DNA of 64,000 nt from G963691885 sp963691885 (GCA_963691885.1 OY829843.1:1860001-1924000); one strand, 5' to 3'. Counted from the first letter of the stretch, positions 26,510 through 36,385 are shown. Notes: generated from the sequence alone by a model not told the origin. A program made the numbers and translations.

Positions 26510-27415
26510 TCAGAACGGCCCAAGATAATCGGCATAGCGTTTCGTGCACTCGAGACCAAAATTGGTTGGTTGTTGTGCGGGCCCGCGGTCATGCACCTGA
26601 TCGAGTGTGAGGCCCATCCGCAGAGCCGTCATTCGTTTGCCGTAGCACAGGAAGTTCTGAACCGATTGCATCAGGAATATGATCAGAGGTGCGATTTCCT
26701 TGTAGGATGCTTCCATCTCATCAAAATCACCCTTGGTGAAGGCGTTGTAAAGCGCGATCTGGCGGTCATAGCATTCCGGGGCGGGGATCATGCCGGCAAC
26801 GCCGCCGCGCAGATTATCCGGAAATTCCAGGCCGCCGCGCCCATTCAATACGCGAAATACGCCTTCGGTTGCCTCGACCAGATGTGCAATCTCAAGCGCC
26901 GGTCCTTCACCTTTTAAAAGGCTGACATTGGGATGATTGCGATTCAGGGTTTTCAACCCATCAACCGACAGGCCCACACCGATATATTGCGCAGCGTTTT
27001 GAATGGCGACCGGCAGGGGTGATGCGTCAGCGACCTGCCCAAAGAAACGGATATATTCAATTTCTGCCAGGCCGGCGACCGGGGGTGGTTGCAAAATAAC
27101 CCAGTTCACGCCTAGTGCAGCAGCGGCTTTTGCGAACTCGGCTTGCCCGCCCGCGGTTGGTTCGGCGATGGTGATGGCAATCGGGCATTCACCGTCTACA
27201 TCTTCCACCAGCCACTCCATCACCTGATGGCGCTCACGGGTCGACAGTTTTTGAACTTCTGTCGCCAGACCGAGGGCTGAAATGCCATTTGGCGCATGAC
27301 GCAGGGCCGATTTCGTCTGTTGCCGCATTAATCCGCGATCAAGCTGTCCCTCTGCATCAAAAAAGGCATAGAGGATGGGATAGACGCCTTTTACCTGATC
27401 CAAGGAAAAGGTCAT
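26510..27415 (-). CDS. DapA/NAL superfamily class I aldolase or lyase
   Basis: The 301-residue protein has a TIM-barrel aldolase pattern, with Lys168 in VSLLKGEGP as the expected Schiff-base lysine. The usual YNxP tyrosine segment reads VAIQNAAQYIG, so the dihydrodipicolinate-synthase tyrosine is missing and a lysine-pathway role is unlikely. It probably acts on a 2-oxo acid in catabolism. It is co-directional with the FAD-linked oxidase upstream and the GNAT gene downstream. Confidence 0.8.
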   Translation of the reverse strand: MTFSLDQVKGVYPILYAFFDAEGQLDRGLMRQQTKSALRHAPNGISALGLATEVQKLSTRERHQVMEWLVEDVDGECPIAITIAEPTAGGQAEFAKAAAALGVNWVILQPPPVAGLAEIEYIRFFGQVADASPLPVAIQNAAQYIGVGLSVDGLKTLNRNHPNVSLLKGEGPALEIAHLVEATEGVFRVLNGRGGLEFPDNLRGGVAGMIPAPECYDRQIALYNAFTKGDFDEMEASYKEIAPLIIFLMQSVQNFLCYGKRMTALRMGLTLDQVHDRGPAQQPTNFGLECTKRYADYLGPF

Positions 27416-27435
27416 GACGAAACCTCCCTACTGGA

Positions 27436-28839
27436 TCAGGAGGGCAGGACCTTGCCCGGGTTCATGATCCCTTCCGGATCAAGCGCCGTCTTGATCATGC
27501 GCATTACGCTGACCGCTTCACCATGTTCGGCGACCAGGAACTTTCGCTTGCCTGAACCGATACCGTGTTCACCGGTGCATGTCCCATCCATGGAAAGCGC
27601 GAGGCCGATCAACTCGCTATTATGTTTTTCGGCCAGTGCAAGTTCCTCTGCGCTGTTCGGGTCAACGACATAGCCGATATGGAAATTGCCATCGCCGACA
27701 TGACCGACAATCGTGCCAACCAGTCCCAACTCGTCCATCCTGGCCTTTGAAACGGTGATGATTTCAGCAAGCCTGGAAATCGGGACGCAGACATCGGTTG
27801 CCCAAACCTCGCAACCCGGTCGCAATGCGCGGGTCGCGTAATGGGCGTTATGACGGGCTGTCCACAATTCGGTCCGGTCTTCCTGTTTTGTTGCCCATTT
27901 GAAAGCGTCGCCGCCGAATTCTGAGGCAATGGCTTCGACCGTCTCTGCCTGTTCTGCCACACCGGTCTCTGACCCGTGAAATTCAAAGAAGAGATAGTCT
28001 TTCTCTTCATATCCCTCCAGCTTCGAATAGGCGATCGTTGCTGCCATCATTTCCTTGGACACGAGTTCCACCCGGGCGACCGGAATCCCCATCTGGATTG
28101 TCATGATCGTCGTGTTGACGGCATCTTCGAGGGTTGGAAAGGCGCATACAGCAGCTGAAATTGCTTCCGGAATCCCATAGACCTTTACGGTCAGTTCCGT
28201 GATGATCCCCAGCGTTCCCTCAGAACCAACGAACAGCCGGGTCAGGTCATAACCGGCCGAGGATTTGCGGGCGCGGCGCGCTGTCTTGATGACACGGCCA
28301 TCGGCCAGTACGGCGGTCAGGTTCACAACGTTTTCCCGCATCGTGCCATAGCGCACAGCGTTGGTGCCTGACGCCCGTGTCGCCGTCATGCCGCCGAGTG
28401 AGGCATCCGCCCCCGGATCAATCGGAAAGAAAAGGCCGGTGTCCCGCAGATGTTCGTTTAACTGCTTCCGGGTGACGCCTGGTTGCAGGGTAACGTCAAG
28501 ATCTTCCGCATTTACCTGCAGGATCTGGTTCATTTCGCTGACATCAATGCAGAGCCCGCCATAGGGGGCCGTGACATGTCCTTCCAGACCTGTTCCCGTA
28601 CCGAACGGGATGATCGGCATCTGATGTTTCGCGCAAATCTTTACAGCCTCAACCACATCTTCGGTCGAGCGTGCAAAGAAGACCGCATCGGGCGGGCTGG
28701 GTGTGTGGTAGCTCTCAACTTTGCCGTGGCTTTCGCGGATGGCTGCAGAAAGAGATATTTGATCTCCAAAGGCCTCGACCAGTTCGGCAATTGCGGACTG
28801 AAATTCCTCCACTGAAGGGGCGGTGGCTTCGGCGCTCAT
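27436..28839 (-). CDS. FAD-linked oxidase, D-lactate dehydrogenase/GlcD type
   Basis: The 467-residue protein has a PCMH-type FAD domain with PIIPFGTGTGLEGHVTAPYG, GADASLGGMTATRASGTNAV and GSEGTLGIITELT, and a C-terminal oxidase domain ending DGTCTGEHGIGSGKRKFL and DPEGIMNPGKVLPS. These are typical of D-2-hydroxyacid dehydrogenases of the GlcD/DLD group. It starts an operon with the DapA-like lyase and the GNAT gene and is divergent from the hydratase at 28986, suggesting one catabolic unit. Confidence 0.92.
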   Translation of the reverse strand: MSAEATAPSVEEFQSAIAELVEAFGDQISLSAAIRESHGKVESYHTPSPPDAVFFARSTEDVVEAVKICAKHQMPIIPFGTGTGLEGHVTAPYGGLCIDVSEMNQILQVNAEDLDVTLQPGVTRKQLNEHLRDTGLFFPIDPGADASLGGMTATRASGTNAVRYGTMRENVVNLTAVLADGRVIKTARRARKSSAGYDLTRLFVGSEGTLGIITELTVKVYGIPEAISAAVCAFPTLEDAVNTTIMTIQMGIPVARVELVSKEMMAATIAYSKLEGYEEKDYLFFEFHGSETGVAEQAETVEAIASEFGGDAFKWATKQEDRTELWTARHNAHYATRALRPGCEVWATDVCVPISRLAEIITVSKARMDELGLVGTIVGHVGDGNFHIGYVVDPNSAEELALAEKHNSELIGLALSMDGTCTGEHGIGSGKRKFLVAEHGEAVSVMRMIKTALDPEGIMNPGKVLPS

Positions 28840-28985
28840 GGTTTCTCTCCCGGCTGGTCACGCTGTTATGACGAGACCTCGTATTAGAATCTTAATTGAT
28901 GGGTTGAAGTTACGCATTGTGTGGTGAAGGATCAACAAAATCCCGAAACGGGAAAGTAAGAGCGTTGGTTCTGGGGAGAAACATT

Positions 28986-29777
28986 ATGGATGCTGTTGAT
29001 CTGGAGATTGCGGCTCAGATACTGACCAATATGAGGGTTCAGCACGAACCGGTTGAAAATCTTCCCGGCCCGGCCCAACCCCAGACACTGGACGAGGCCT
29101 ATGCCATCCAGGAACGGTTACACGACATGCTTTCCGACAGTGGTCTGGGGGCTGTTGGTGGTCACAAAATTGGCTGCACCACCCAGGTCATGCAGGCTTA
29201 TCTGAAAATCGACACACCCTGCGCTGGCAAGGTTATGGGGGCAACCGTCTTTCATGAAGAGGGACGTTATCGCCGGGACCAACTGACCCGTCCGGGTGTG
29301 GAGTGTGAGATAGCGGTGCGCCTGGATCGTGATATGCCCGCCCGAAACGGGGGGTATGATCAGACGGCGGCGGCCCAATGTGTTGGCGCCTGCATGGCGA
29401 GCATCGAACTGGTCGATGAACGCTGGGTTGATTTCACCAAACTTCCTGCACCATTGCTCGTGGCCGATGATTTCTTCAACGCAGGATGTGTGCTGGGCGT
29501 GGAGTCCTCAATGGACCCTTTGCATCTGGACAGCGTTGCCGGTCGAATGAACATCAACGGAGAGCAGATTGGCGAAGGGGTGGGTTCGGACATACTGGGC
29601 CATCCCATGACAGCGCTGGCATGGTTGGCAAATCTGAGAGCTGATCAGGGTATCCCGCTTCTGGCTGGGGAATTCGTCACGCTGGGGTCTATCGTAAAGA
29701 CCAAATGGATCGAAGCGGGTGATCGTGTTGACATGGCAATTGACGGGTTGGGTAGCGCAAGTCTGACCGTCGAATAG
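28986..29777 (+). CDS. 2-keto-4-pentenoate hydratase/FAH family protein
   Basis: ATG at 28986 (MDAVDLEIAAQILTNM) gives 263 residues. The MhpD-like core is visible: TLDEAYAIQERLH, GGHKIGCTT, GVECEIAVRL with the metal-binding glutamates, and GEGVGSDILGHPMTALAWLAN near the end. Members hydrate 2-hydroxypentadienoate or decarboxylate related acids. It stands divergent to the FAD oxidase operon, with which it may share substrate and control. Exact reaction unknown. Confidence 0.85.
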   Translation: MDAVDLEIAAQILTNMRVQHEPVENLPGPAQPQTLDEAYAIQERLHDMLSDSGLGAVGGHKIGCTTQVMQAYLKIDTPCAGKVMGATVFHEEGRYRRDQLTRPGVECEIAVRLDRDMPARNGGYDQTAAAQCVGACMASIELVDERWVDFTKLPAPLLVADDFFNAGCVLGVESSMDPLHLDSVAGRMNINGEQIGEGVGSDILGHPMTALAWLANLRADQGIPLLAGEFVTLGSIVKTKWIEAGDRVDMAIDGLGSASLTVE

Positions 29778-29780
29778 TAC

Positions 29781-30284
29781 CTAGTGATTGCTTGATTGTT
29801 GTGTAATCCAGGCTTGTCTCTGGATGACCTCTCTTGGCCAGGTAGACTTGATGTAAGCGAGGCTGGCTATGATCTGGCGATCTGTCAGACTTTCTTCGAA
29901 CGCGGGCATTCCGCTCTCGGGGTTACCCTTTGTAACGTAGTTTCCACCGTATTTCGTAATTGCAAATATCAAACCGTCCGCGTGATGCCAGGTATGCCCT
30001 GTCGCGTCATGAGGTGGCGCGGGCAGGGTGCCATCGGCGCGTCTGCTGGTACGCCAGTCGGGCTGCCCTTCCAATGAGGACCCATGACAGGATGCGCAAT
30101 TATCAGCATAGATTTCGGCGCCTTCTTTGGTCAGCGCAGTGTCAGTGTGATCAATCCGAAGGCTCGCAAGGTCGACTTTGGAGGAGGATCCGAAAGGGAG
30201 AAGGCCGGCATCCCAAAGAGCAGCGCCCAGAAACAACCCGCCAATAACCAAGCCGGAGCCAAGCCAGAGATAGAGTGACTTCAT
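29781..30284 (-). CDS. Membrane-anchored class I cytochrome c
   Basis: The 167-residue protein has one N-terminal helix (YLWLGSGLVIGGLFLGAALW) as signal or anchor. The haem site is CASCH (Cys63, Cys66, His67) and the likely axial methionine lies in ESGMPAFEESL. This is the small cytochrome c type often found near copper or oxidase genes. It sits downstream of the copA-cueR operon on the same strand, 13 bases beyond the end of cueR, so it may be co-transcribed. Confidence 0.9.
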   Translation of the reverse strand: MKSLYLWLGSGLVIGGLFLGAALWDAGLLPFGSSSKVDLASLRIDHTDTALTKEGAEIYADNCASCHGSSLEGQPDWRTSRRADGTLPAPPHDATGHTWHHADGLIFAITKYGGNYVTKGNPESGMPAFEESLTDRQIIASLAYIKSTWPREVIQRQAWITQQSSNH

Positions 30285-30297
30285 AAAAATACCTGTT

Positions 30298-30687
30298 TTA
30301 TTTTAGAGAGAGATCTTCGAGGATGGGGCAATCCGGTCGATCATCCCCATGACATTTTTGGACCAGCGTTTGTAGCGTGCCCTTCATCGCCTGAAGGGCG
30401 TCGATCTTGTGACTGATTTCGTTGATATGGTCCTCAGCGATGGCTTTTACGTCCGCACTTGCGCGTTGTCGATCATGATAGAGGGACAGCAGGGCTTTGC
30501 AGTCTTTGACCGAGAATCCCAGATCCCGCGCCCGATGAATGAATTTCAGGATATGGATGTCAGCCTCGCTATAGTCCCGATAACCGGCAGCGCTGCGTGA
30601 TGCCGGTGCAATCAGGCCGGAGCTTTCATAATAGCGGATGGTCTTAGCGGTCAGGCCGGAGAGCGCCGCTGCCTTACTGATGTTCAT
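30298..30687 (-). CDS. cueR: CueR-type MerR family copper-responsive regulator
   Basis: From MNISKAAALSGL (30687) there are 129 residues. The helix-turn-helix ALSGLTAKTIRYYESSGLI is MerR-like. The metal loop has Cys112 and Cys120 (KCHGDDRPDCPIL), the spacing and numbering of CueR that bind Cu(I) or related monovalent ions. Its ATG overlaps the copA stop by 4 bases, so the regulator is made from the promoter it controls (at 32939-32969). Confidence 0.93.
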   Translation of the reverse strand: MNISKAAALSGLTAKTIRYYESSGLIAPASRSAAGYRDYSEADIHILKFIHRARDLGFSVKDCKALLSLYHDRQRASADVKAIAEDHINEISHKIDALQAMKGTLQTLVQKCHGDDRPDCPILEDLSLK

Positions 30688-32903
30688 TGTGCTTTCTCGG
30701 GTGATGACAGGATTGGAAGATTTGGGGACCACCGCGTCAATAGAAGGGCGTTACCGACGACGCAGAGGGAACTGAGCGCCATTGCGGACCCGGCAAGCGC
30801 CGGACTGAGGTAACCTAGGGCGGCCAGCGGGATGCCGACCGTGTTATAGGCAAAGGCCCAAAACAGGTTTTGACGAATTGTCCGTGTTGTTCGATTTGCG
30901 ATCTCCAGAACAGAGGAAACCAACCTGGGATCAGGACGCATCAAGGTGACACCCGCTGTCTCCATCGCGACTTCTGCGCCGCTGCCCATGGCAATGCCAA
31001 GATCTGCCTGGGCCAGGGCCGGCGCGTCGTTGATGCCGTCCCCGACCATGGCAACACTATGACCCGCGGCTTGCCGCTGTTTGACCCAGTTCGCCTTGTC
31101 TTCCGGTTGAAAAGAGGCCTCCGCCACATTGATGCCCAGTGCCTTTCCAAACCGCGAAACAACGCCTGGATTGTCGCCCGACAAAAGAGCGGTCTCGAAA
31201 CCTTGATCTTTGAGCGATTGAATGGCGGGGAAAGCCTCGTCCCTGGTGGCGTCTTTTAGAAAAGCACAGGCCTGAACGTTGCCGTTAACGGCGATCCAGA
31301 CCCTGGTCGCGGCATCGTCCTTGGTTTGAGTGAGGCCTAGAGGTAGCAAAAGATCGTTGCTCTGCATAAGGCGCTCATTGCCGATCAACAGGGCATCTCC
31401 ATCGACCGTGGCTGAGATGCCTTGCCCGGCAATATTTCTGAAATCCGCAACGGGATAGTCTGCTGCAATCCCTTTGAGCGCAGCAGCCTGAATAAAAGCC
31501 TGGGAAAGAGGGTGGCTGGAATCGCGTTGGGCCGCCGCGACAAGGGCCAGCGTCCTATTCTTATCCTGCCCCGCAATGACATGAAATTCGCTCAGGCCTG
31601 GGCTGCCTTCGGTCAATGTTCCGGTTTTGTCAAAGACCAGTATATCCGCCTTTCGGGCACGTTCCAGGGCATCCATGGATCGGACCAATATTCCGCCCCG
31701 CGCTGCTGCCCCCAAACCAGCTGCGATGGCTGCTGGTGCGGCGAGCCCAAGGGCGCAGGGACAGGCTATCACCAGAACCGAAGCGGCGGCAATCAGGGAT
31801 GTTTCCGCTCCGGCACCGGTCAACGCCCAGGCAATGGCTGTAATAACAGCGATGCCAATGATGCCCGGCACGAAGACGGCACTGATGCGATCGACCAGCC
31901 TTTGGATGGGGGCCTTTTCACTTTGCGCGGACCGGACCAAATCGACAATGCGGGACAATCTCGTATCAGATCCAATTGCAGATGTACGTATAGAGATGCT
32001 GCCGGTGAGGTTTACGGTACCGCCAATTACAGTCTGGCCGATCGTGCGATGTCTCATCTGACTTTCACCGGTCAAAAAACTCTCGTCAAAATCACTCTCC
32101 CCGTCGAGAATTATGCCATCAACCGGCACCAATTCGCCAGGGCGTACGCGTATGACATCCTCAATACGTACAGCGCCAATCGGGATTTCAATTTCCTTGT
32201 TTTTTGACAACAAGCATGCGGTCGTGGGTCGTAGGGCAAAGAGCCCGCGTATGGCTGCTGTTGCCCCCTTCTTGGCCCGCGCTTCCATAACCCGGCCGGC
32301 CAGAACGAGAGTAATGATGACGCAGGATGCTTCAAAATAGAGGGCGACTTTTCCCTGCGGGGCGAACCCGTTTGCGGCCAGGGTGAAAAGGCTCAGGAAA
32401 TAGGCAGCGGATGTTCCCAGTACAACCAGCAGGTCCATGGTTGCGCTGCCCTGTCGCAGACTGGCCCAGGCTGATTTGTAGAAGATGCTGCCAACACCGA
32501 ATTGAACCACGGTTGCAAAGGCGAGCTGAACCGTCGGCGGGACGTGGAAGCCGACAGCGAAGGGCATAAGCACCATTTCGATGACCATGGGAAGGGTCAG
32601 TATGCCCGACAGGATAAGCGGGCCATATGATCTCAGATTTTCGCTCTGGGTTGGGGCAGTTTCCGTGTCATCACCGGTATCAGGTTTGGCTTTAAAACCG
32701 GCTTCTGCAATGGCGCGGATTATTGTGTCGCGGTCTGTTGCTGGCGCGCTCTGGTTCCCATCACGTAACGTGAGTTCTGCATTTTCCAGGGCGAAATTTA
32801 CATTTGCGACCTCAACACCGGGAACGGTAAGCAGCGACCTTTCCAGTCTGCTTGCGCAGCCAGCGCAATGCATGCCACTGACATCGATGCTGAGTGTCTT
32901 CAT
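30684..32903 (-). CDS. copA: Copper-exporting P1B-type ATPase CopA
   Basis: The start is taken at MKTLSIDVSGMHCAGCAS (32903), giving 739 residues with one N-terminal heavy-metal-associated domain (Cys13, Cys16). The membrane metal site ACPCALGLAAP, the phosphorylation site VFDKTGTLTEG, the SSHPLSQA motif and GDGINDAPALAQ are all intact. The intact motifs predict a functional Cu(I) efflux pump in the inner membrane. It is first in the copA-cueR(-cytochrome c) operon. Confidence 0.96.
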   Translation of the reverse strand: MKTLSIDVSGMHCAGCASRLERSLLTVPGVEVANVNFALENAELTLRDGNQSAPATDRDTIIRAIAEAGFKAKPDTGDDTETAPTQSENLRSYGPLILSGILTLPMVIEMVLMPFAVGFHVPPTVQLAFATVVQFGVGSIFYKSAWASLRQGSATMDLLVVLGTSAAYFLSLFTLAANGFAPQGKVALYFEASCVIITLVLAGRVMEARAKKGATAAIRGLFALRPTTACLLSKNKEIEIPIGAVRIEDVIRVRPGELVPVDGIILDGESDFDESFLTGESQMRHRTIGQTVIGGTVNLTGSISIRTSAIGSDTRLSRIVDLVRSAQSEKAPIQRLVDRISAVFVPGIIGIAVITAIAWALTGAGAETSLIAAASVLVIACPCALGLAAPAAIAAGLGAAARGGILVRSMDALERARKADILVFDKTGTLTEGSPGLSEFHVIAGQDKNRTLALVAAAQRDSSHPLSQAFIQAAALKGIAADYPVADFRNIAGQGISATVDGDALLIGNERLMQSNDLLLPLGLTQTKDDAATRVWIAVNGNVQACAFLKDATRDEAFPAIQSLKDQGFETALLSGDNPGVVSRFGKALGINVAEASFQPEDKANWVKQRQAAGHSVAMVGDGINDAPALAQADLGIAMGSGAEVAMETAGVTLMRPDPRLVSSVLEIANRTTRTIRQNLFWAFAYNTVGIPLAALGYLSPALAGSAMALSSLCVVGNALLLTRWSPNLPILSSPEKAQ

Positions 32904-32938
32904 TGCGGTTGCGTGCCTTTGGTCTTCCAGTGTGAGCC

Positions 32939-32969
32939 AAGATAAAGGTTCCTGTAACTGGAAGGTCAA
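32939..32969 (-). promoter_or_regulatory. CueR-type promoter/operator of copA
   Basis: On the minus strand, TTGACC (32969-32964) and TATCTT (32944-32939) are separated by 19 bases, the overlong spacer typical of MerR-activated promoters. The spacer holds the dyad ACCTTCC-N7-GGAACCT, close to the CueR consensus. It lies 35 bases upstream of the copA start and so explains copper induction of copA-cueR. Confidence 0.85.
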
Positions 32970-33053
32970 GATGTTAGTATGGGCGGACTGTAAATGGAAA
33001 TGAAACGCCTTATATGATGGATCCACCAACCTGTGTTCCGGAGTATTCAGATT

Positions 33054-33953
33054 ATGACCACCCGTGATTCCCGTCCTGAAGAGCTACCGGACGATGTAGA
33101 GCTGATCATTACGCCCCGCACCAACGATATCGGGGCGTTTGAAGTGCAGCGCTTACTGCCCTTTCCGACGCGGCGGATGGTCGGCCCCTTCATCTTTGTC
33201 GACCAGATGGGGCCCGCTGTCGTTTATCCGGACAAGCCGATGGATGTCCGTCCGCACCCTCATATCGGTCTGGCGACAGTCACCTATATGCTGGATGGCA
33301 CAATCGTTCATAAGGACAGTCTTGGATATGACATGACGATCACGCCGGGTGCCGTCAATCTGATGACCGCTGGCAGTGGGATCGTCCATTCAGAGAGGAG
33401 CGATCCTGCGGCTTTGGAAGGCGGGCAGAGCCTGTTGGGCATGCAGATCTGGATGGCCCTTCCCCATCACCTTGAAGAAACAGAGGCGGCATTTGACCAT
33501 TACCCTGCGGACAGCCTGCCGCAATTTCAGGATGGTGGTGTTACAGGAACGGTTGTGGTTGGCGAAGGTTTTGGCCTGAAAAGCCCGGTGAAAGATTATC
33601 ATTCGACGCTCTATGCCAATCTGGACATGACGGCCGGTGCGCGCATCGAGATTCCGGGGGATGTTGAAGAGCGGGCGCTTTTCCTGCTGGACGGTTCTGT
33701 GACGCTGAACGGGCATAGGGTTCGTAAGGGCGATATGCTGGTCCTGCAGGCGGGCACAACCCCATTGGTAGAAGCAGAAACGGAAAGCCGGTTGCAGATT
33801 TTTGGCGGTGCCACGATGGACGGACCGCGCAATATCTGGTGGAACTTTGTCTCCAGTTCGAAGGACCGGATTGAGCTGGCTAAGGCAGACTGGAAAGCCG
33901 ACCGGTTTGGAAAGGTTGGCGATGATCCGAGTTTTATCCCCTTGCCTGAATAA
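33054..33953 (+). CDS. Pirin family protein
   Basis: ATG at 33054 gives 299 residues with two cupin domains. Metal-binding histidines are in DVRPHPHIGLATVTYML, and SGIVHSERSD is typical of bacterial pirins. Some pirins have quercetinase activity and others act as regulators; no choice can be made here. The gene is divergent from copA and convergent with the aldehyde dehydrogenase. Confidence 0.92.
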   Translation: MTTRDSRPEELPDDVELIITPRTNDIGAFEVQRLLPFPTRRMVGPFIFVDQMGPAVVYPDKPMDVRPHPHIGLATVTYMLDGTIVHKDSLGYDMTITPGAVNLMTAGSGIVHSERSDPAALEGGQSLLGMQIWMALPHHLEETEAAFDHYPADSLPQFQDGGVTGTVVVGEGFGLKSPVKDYHSTLYANLDMTAGARIEIPGDVEERALFLLDGSVTLNGHRVRKGDMLVLQAGTTPLVEAETESRLQIFGGATMDGPRNIWWNFVSSSKDRIELAKADWKADRFGKVGDDPSFIPLPE

Positions 33954-33982
33954 AAATCCCGGGCAGTGGGAGCTGCCCGGGA
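33952..33982 (-). terminator. Rho-independent terminator of the aldehyde dehydrogenase gene
   Basis: TCCCGGGCAG (33957-33966) and CTGCCCGGGA (33973-33982) make a 10-bp stem with a six-base loop. Read on the minus strand the stem is followed by TTTTT, so it ends transcripts of the gene at 34008-35447. Confidence 0.8.
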
Positions 33983-34007
33983 CCAAAATACGCTTTGCAG
34001 CCTGTGG

Positions 34008-35447
34008 TCAGTCTTTCCAGCCACTGATGGTTTTGACCTCAAGGAAGTCTTCCAGACCGTAAGACCCGCCTTCGCGACCATTGCCGGATTGCTTGTACCC
34101 GCCAAAAGGACTGCCGAAGGGCTGATCCGCGCCGTTGAGATGCACCATACCGGCGCGCAGACGTCGGGCGATCTTCTGACCCCGTTCCTGATCGCCGGTC
34201 TGGAGATATGCCGCCAGGCCATAGGGTGTGTCATTTGCGACCTGGACCGCTTCTTCTTCATTCTCGACCGGGATCATGGCCAGAACGGGACCAAAGATTT
34301 CTTCGCGCGAGATCGTCATGTCTGGGTCTACATCGGCAAAGATTGTCGGGCGAACGAAATAGCCCTTGTTGATGCCCTCCGGTCGACCTGTACCACCGGT
34401 CACCAGACGCGCACCCTCATCAATACCCTTCTGGATCAGCGCCTGAACCTTGTTGAACTGAATCTCGGAAACCAAGGGGCCCATATGACGGCCCTCCTCG
34501 GTCGGGTCGCCTGATTTGACCTTCTCCGCCGTTGTCTTTGCGATCTCGACCGCTTGGTCATAGACCGAGCGCTCAACGATCATTCTGGTCGGCGCGTTAC
34601 AACTCTGTCCCGTATTGTTCATGCAATGCAGAACACCGACCTTGACGGCCTTCTCCAGATTAGAGTCGGCAAGAACAATGTTGGGTGACTTGCCTCCCAG
34701 TTCCAGCGTGACGCGCTTGACGGTGGCGGCTGCTGCCCGGCTGACTGCTGTGCCTGCCCGGGTGGACCCGGTGAAGGACATCATATGGATGCCGGGATGT
34801 GCGGACATGGCTTCGCCCACGGTCGGGCCGTCACCGTTGATCATGTTGAACACACCTGGTGGAAAGCCCGCCTCATCCATGAATTCCGCAAACAGAATGG
34901 AAGACAGCGGCGCAATTTCAGATGGTTTCAGGATGCAGGTACAGCCGGCCGCAACTGCTGGCACCACTTTCAGGGTGACCTGGTTCATTGGCCAGTTCCA
35001 CGGCGTGATCAGGCCGCAAACGCCGATCGGTTCATGGGCGATATGCTCTTCTTCCAGACCCTCTTCCAGCGGATGATCGAATTCGAAGGACCGCAGCGTC
35101 TTGATGAAGGCATCGATATGTCCCTGTCCGGCCCCCACCTGCTGGGCCACAGACATCGAGGTCGGCGCCCCCATTTCCAGAGTGATGGCATCGGCCATCT
35201 CCTTGGAACGGCGTCGATAAATGTCCGACAGTTTTTGCAGCAAGTCGGCACGATAGGCGGGATCCGTCCAGCCCCAGGTTTCAAACGCGGCGGTTGCAGC
35301 GTCGACTGCCTTGTCGACATCGGCGGCACTGCCCATCGAGATAACGGCAACATCTTCCTCAGTGGCCGGATTGTTGACCGGCATTGTTGCGGGAGTAACC
35401 GGGGGAACCCAGGACCCGTTGATGTAAAAATCTGTTTTTTCAATCAT
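34008..35447 (-). CDS. NAD(P)-dependent aldehyde dehydrogenase
   Basis: The 479-residue protein is a standard ALDH: GVCGLITPWNWPMNQVT for the cofactor, FTGSTRAGTAVS, the glutamate in TLELGGKSPNIV, the catalytic cysteine in NTGQSCNAPTRM, and the late EEIFGPVLAMIP. It oxidises an aldehyde to a carboxylate; the substrate is not evident. Single gene with its own terminator. Confidence 0.95.
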   Translation of the reverse strand: MIEKTDFYINGSWVPPVTPATMPVNNPATEEDVAVISMGSAADVDKAVDAATAAFETWGWTDPAYRADLLQKLSDIYRRRSKEMADAITLEMGAPTSMSVAQQVGAGQGHIDAFIKTLRSFEFDHPLEEGLEEEHIAHEPIGVCGLITPWNWPMNQVTLKVVPAVAAGCTCILKPSEIAPLSSILFAEFMDEAGFPPGVFNMINGDGPTVGEAMSAHPGIHMMSFTGSTRAGTAVSRAAAATVKRVTLELGGKSPNIVLADSNLEKAVKVGVLHCMNNTGQSCNAPTRMIVERSVYDQAVEIAKTTAEKVKSGDPTEEGRHMGPLVSEIQFNKVQALIQKGIDEGARLVTGGTGRPEGINKGYFVRPTIFADVDPDMTISREEIFGPVLAMIPVENEEEAVQVANDTPYGLAAYLQTGDQERGQKIARRLRAGMVHLNGADQPFGSPFGGYKQSGNGREGGSYGLEDFLEVKTISGWKD

Positions 35448-35536
35448 GGCACTCTCCGCCGTTCGGTATAGATTTCAGAGGTTACGGTCGCGGTCAAAAG
35501 ACAGTTTTGCAAGCCCGATTTAGCGAAAGCGACCGC

Positions 35537-36385
35537 TTATTTTCTATTGCTGAGCACGGGTGTCGGCATCTCGTTCAGAAAGCCGATCCGGGTGAGCCAT
35601 CCGCCCAGTGTTTCAACCGACTGATCCAGTTTCCAGGGCGGGTTCAGAACAACAACGCCCGAGCCGATTAACCCCTTGCCTGCATCCGCTATCGGGTCAA
35701 GCCAAAGACTGGTCAGGGACGGGACAGAGGCGCTTTGCAACTGGTTCATCATCGGGATGTGTCGCCCGTCTGGCAGAAGGGGGAACCAGAGCATGAAAAT
35801 GCCGGTTGCCCATTTTTTGATGGCATCCAGTATTGCTTTCGGCAGTTTCTGGTATTCCGCCGCTACTTCGAAAGAGGGATCCAGAATGACAAGTCCCCGG
35901 CGCGGCATCGGCGGTACCAAGGCAGAAAGTGCTTCGACAGCATCGCGCTGATGCAGGCTGATCCGTGCGTCGCCACCCATTGCTGACTTTAGAATTTGAT
36001 GGGATGAGGGGTGCAGTTCATTCAGGATCAGTCTGTCCTGATCGCGCAGGACCAAACGGGCCAGTTCTGCGGATCCGGCATACAGGCTGGGCGGCTGCGC
36101 GCCAGCCACCTGTCGGACCGCATCGAGGTAGGGGCGGGCGACGTCCGGTATTTCCGCCTTTGTTTCCGTGATAAGCCGCTGCAGTCGAAACAGACCGCGT
36201 TCGGCCTCCTGAAAGCGTTGTGCCTCGGTACTTTTGAGGCCGTAAAGACCTTCACCCGCATAGAGATCCAAAACGCTGAAGGGTTTTTCCTTTTGGGTGA
36301 GCGTATTCAACAAAAGGCACTGGATCATATGCTTGTGCAGATCCGCAAAATTTCCGACGTGATAACGGTGCTGATAGCTGAGCAT
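35537..36385 (-). CDS. rlmJ: 23S rRNA (adenine(2030)-N6)-methyltransferase
   Basis: The start is taken at MLSYQHRYHVGNFADLHKH (36385), the conserved RlmJ N-terminus; 282 residues. DLYAGEGLYGL is the SAM-binding motif and VVLNPPWKLDQ contains the NPPW catalytic motif. It methylates A2030 of 23S rRNA. The frame remains open 68 codons upstream, but that part has no conserved features. Confidence 0.93.
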   Translation of the reverse strand: MLSYQHRYHVGNFADLHKHMIQCLLLNTLTQKEKPFSVLDLYAGEGLYGLKSTEAQRFQEAERGLFRLQRLITETKAEIPDVARPYLDAVRQVAGAQPPSLYAGSAELARLVLRDQDRLILNELHPSSHQILKSAMGGDARISLHQRDAVEALSALVPPMPRRGLVILDPSFEVAAEYQKLPKAILDAIKKWATGIFMLWFPLLPDGRHIPMMNQLQSASVPSLTSLWLDPIADAGKGLIGSGVVVLNPPWKLDQSVETLGGWLTRIGFLNEMPTPVLSNRK

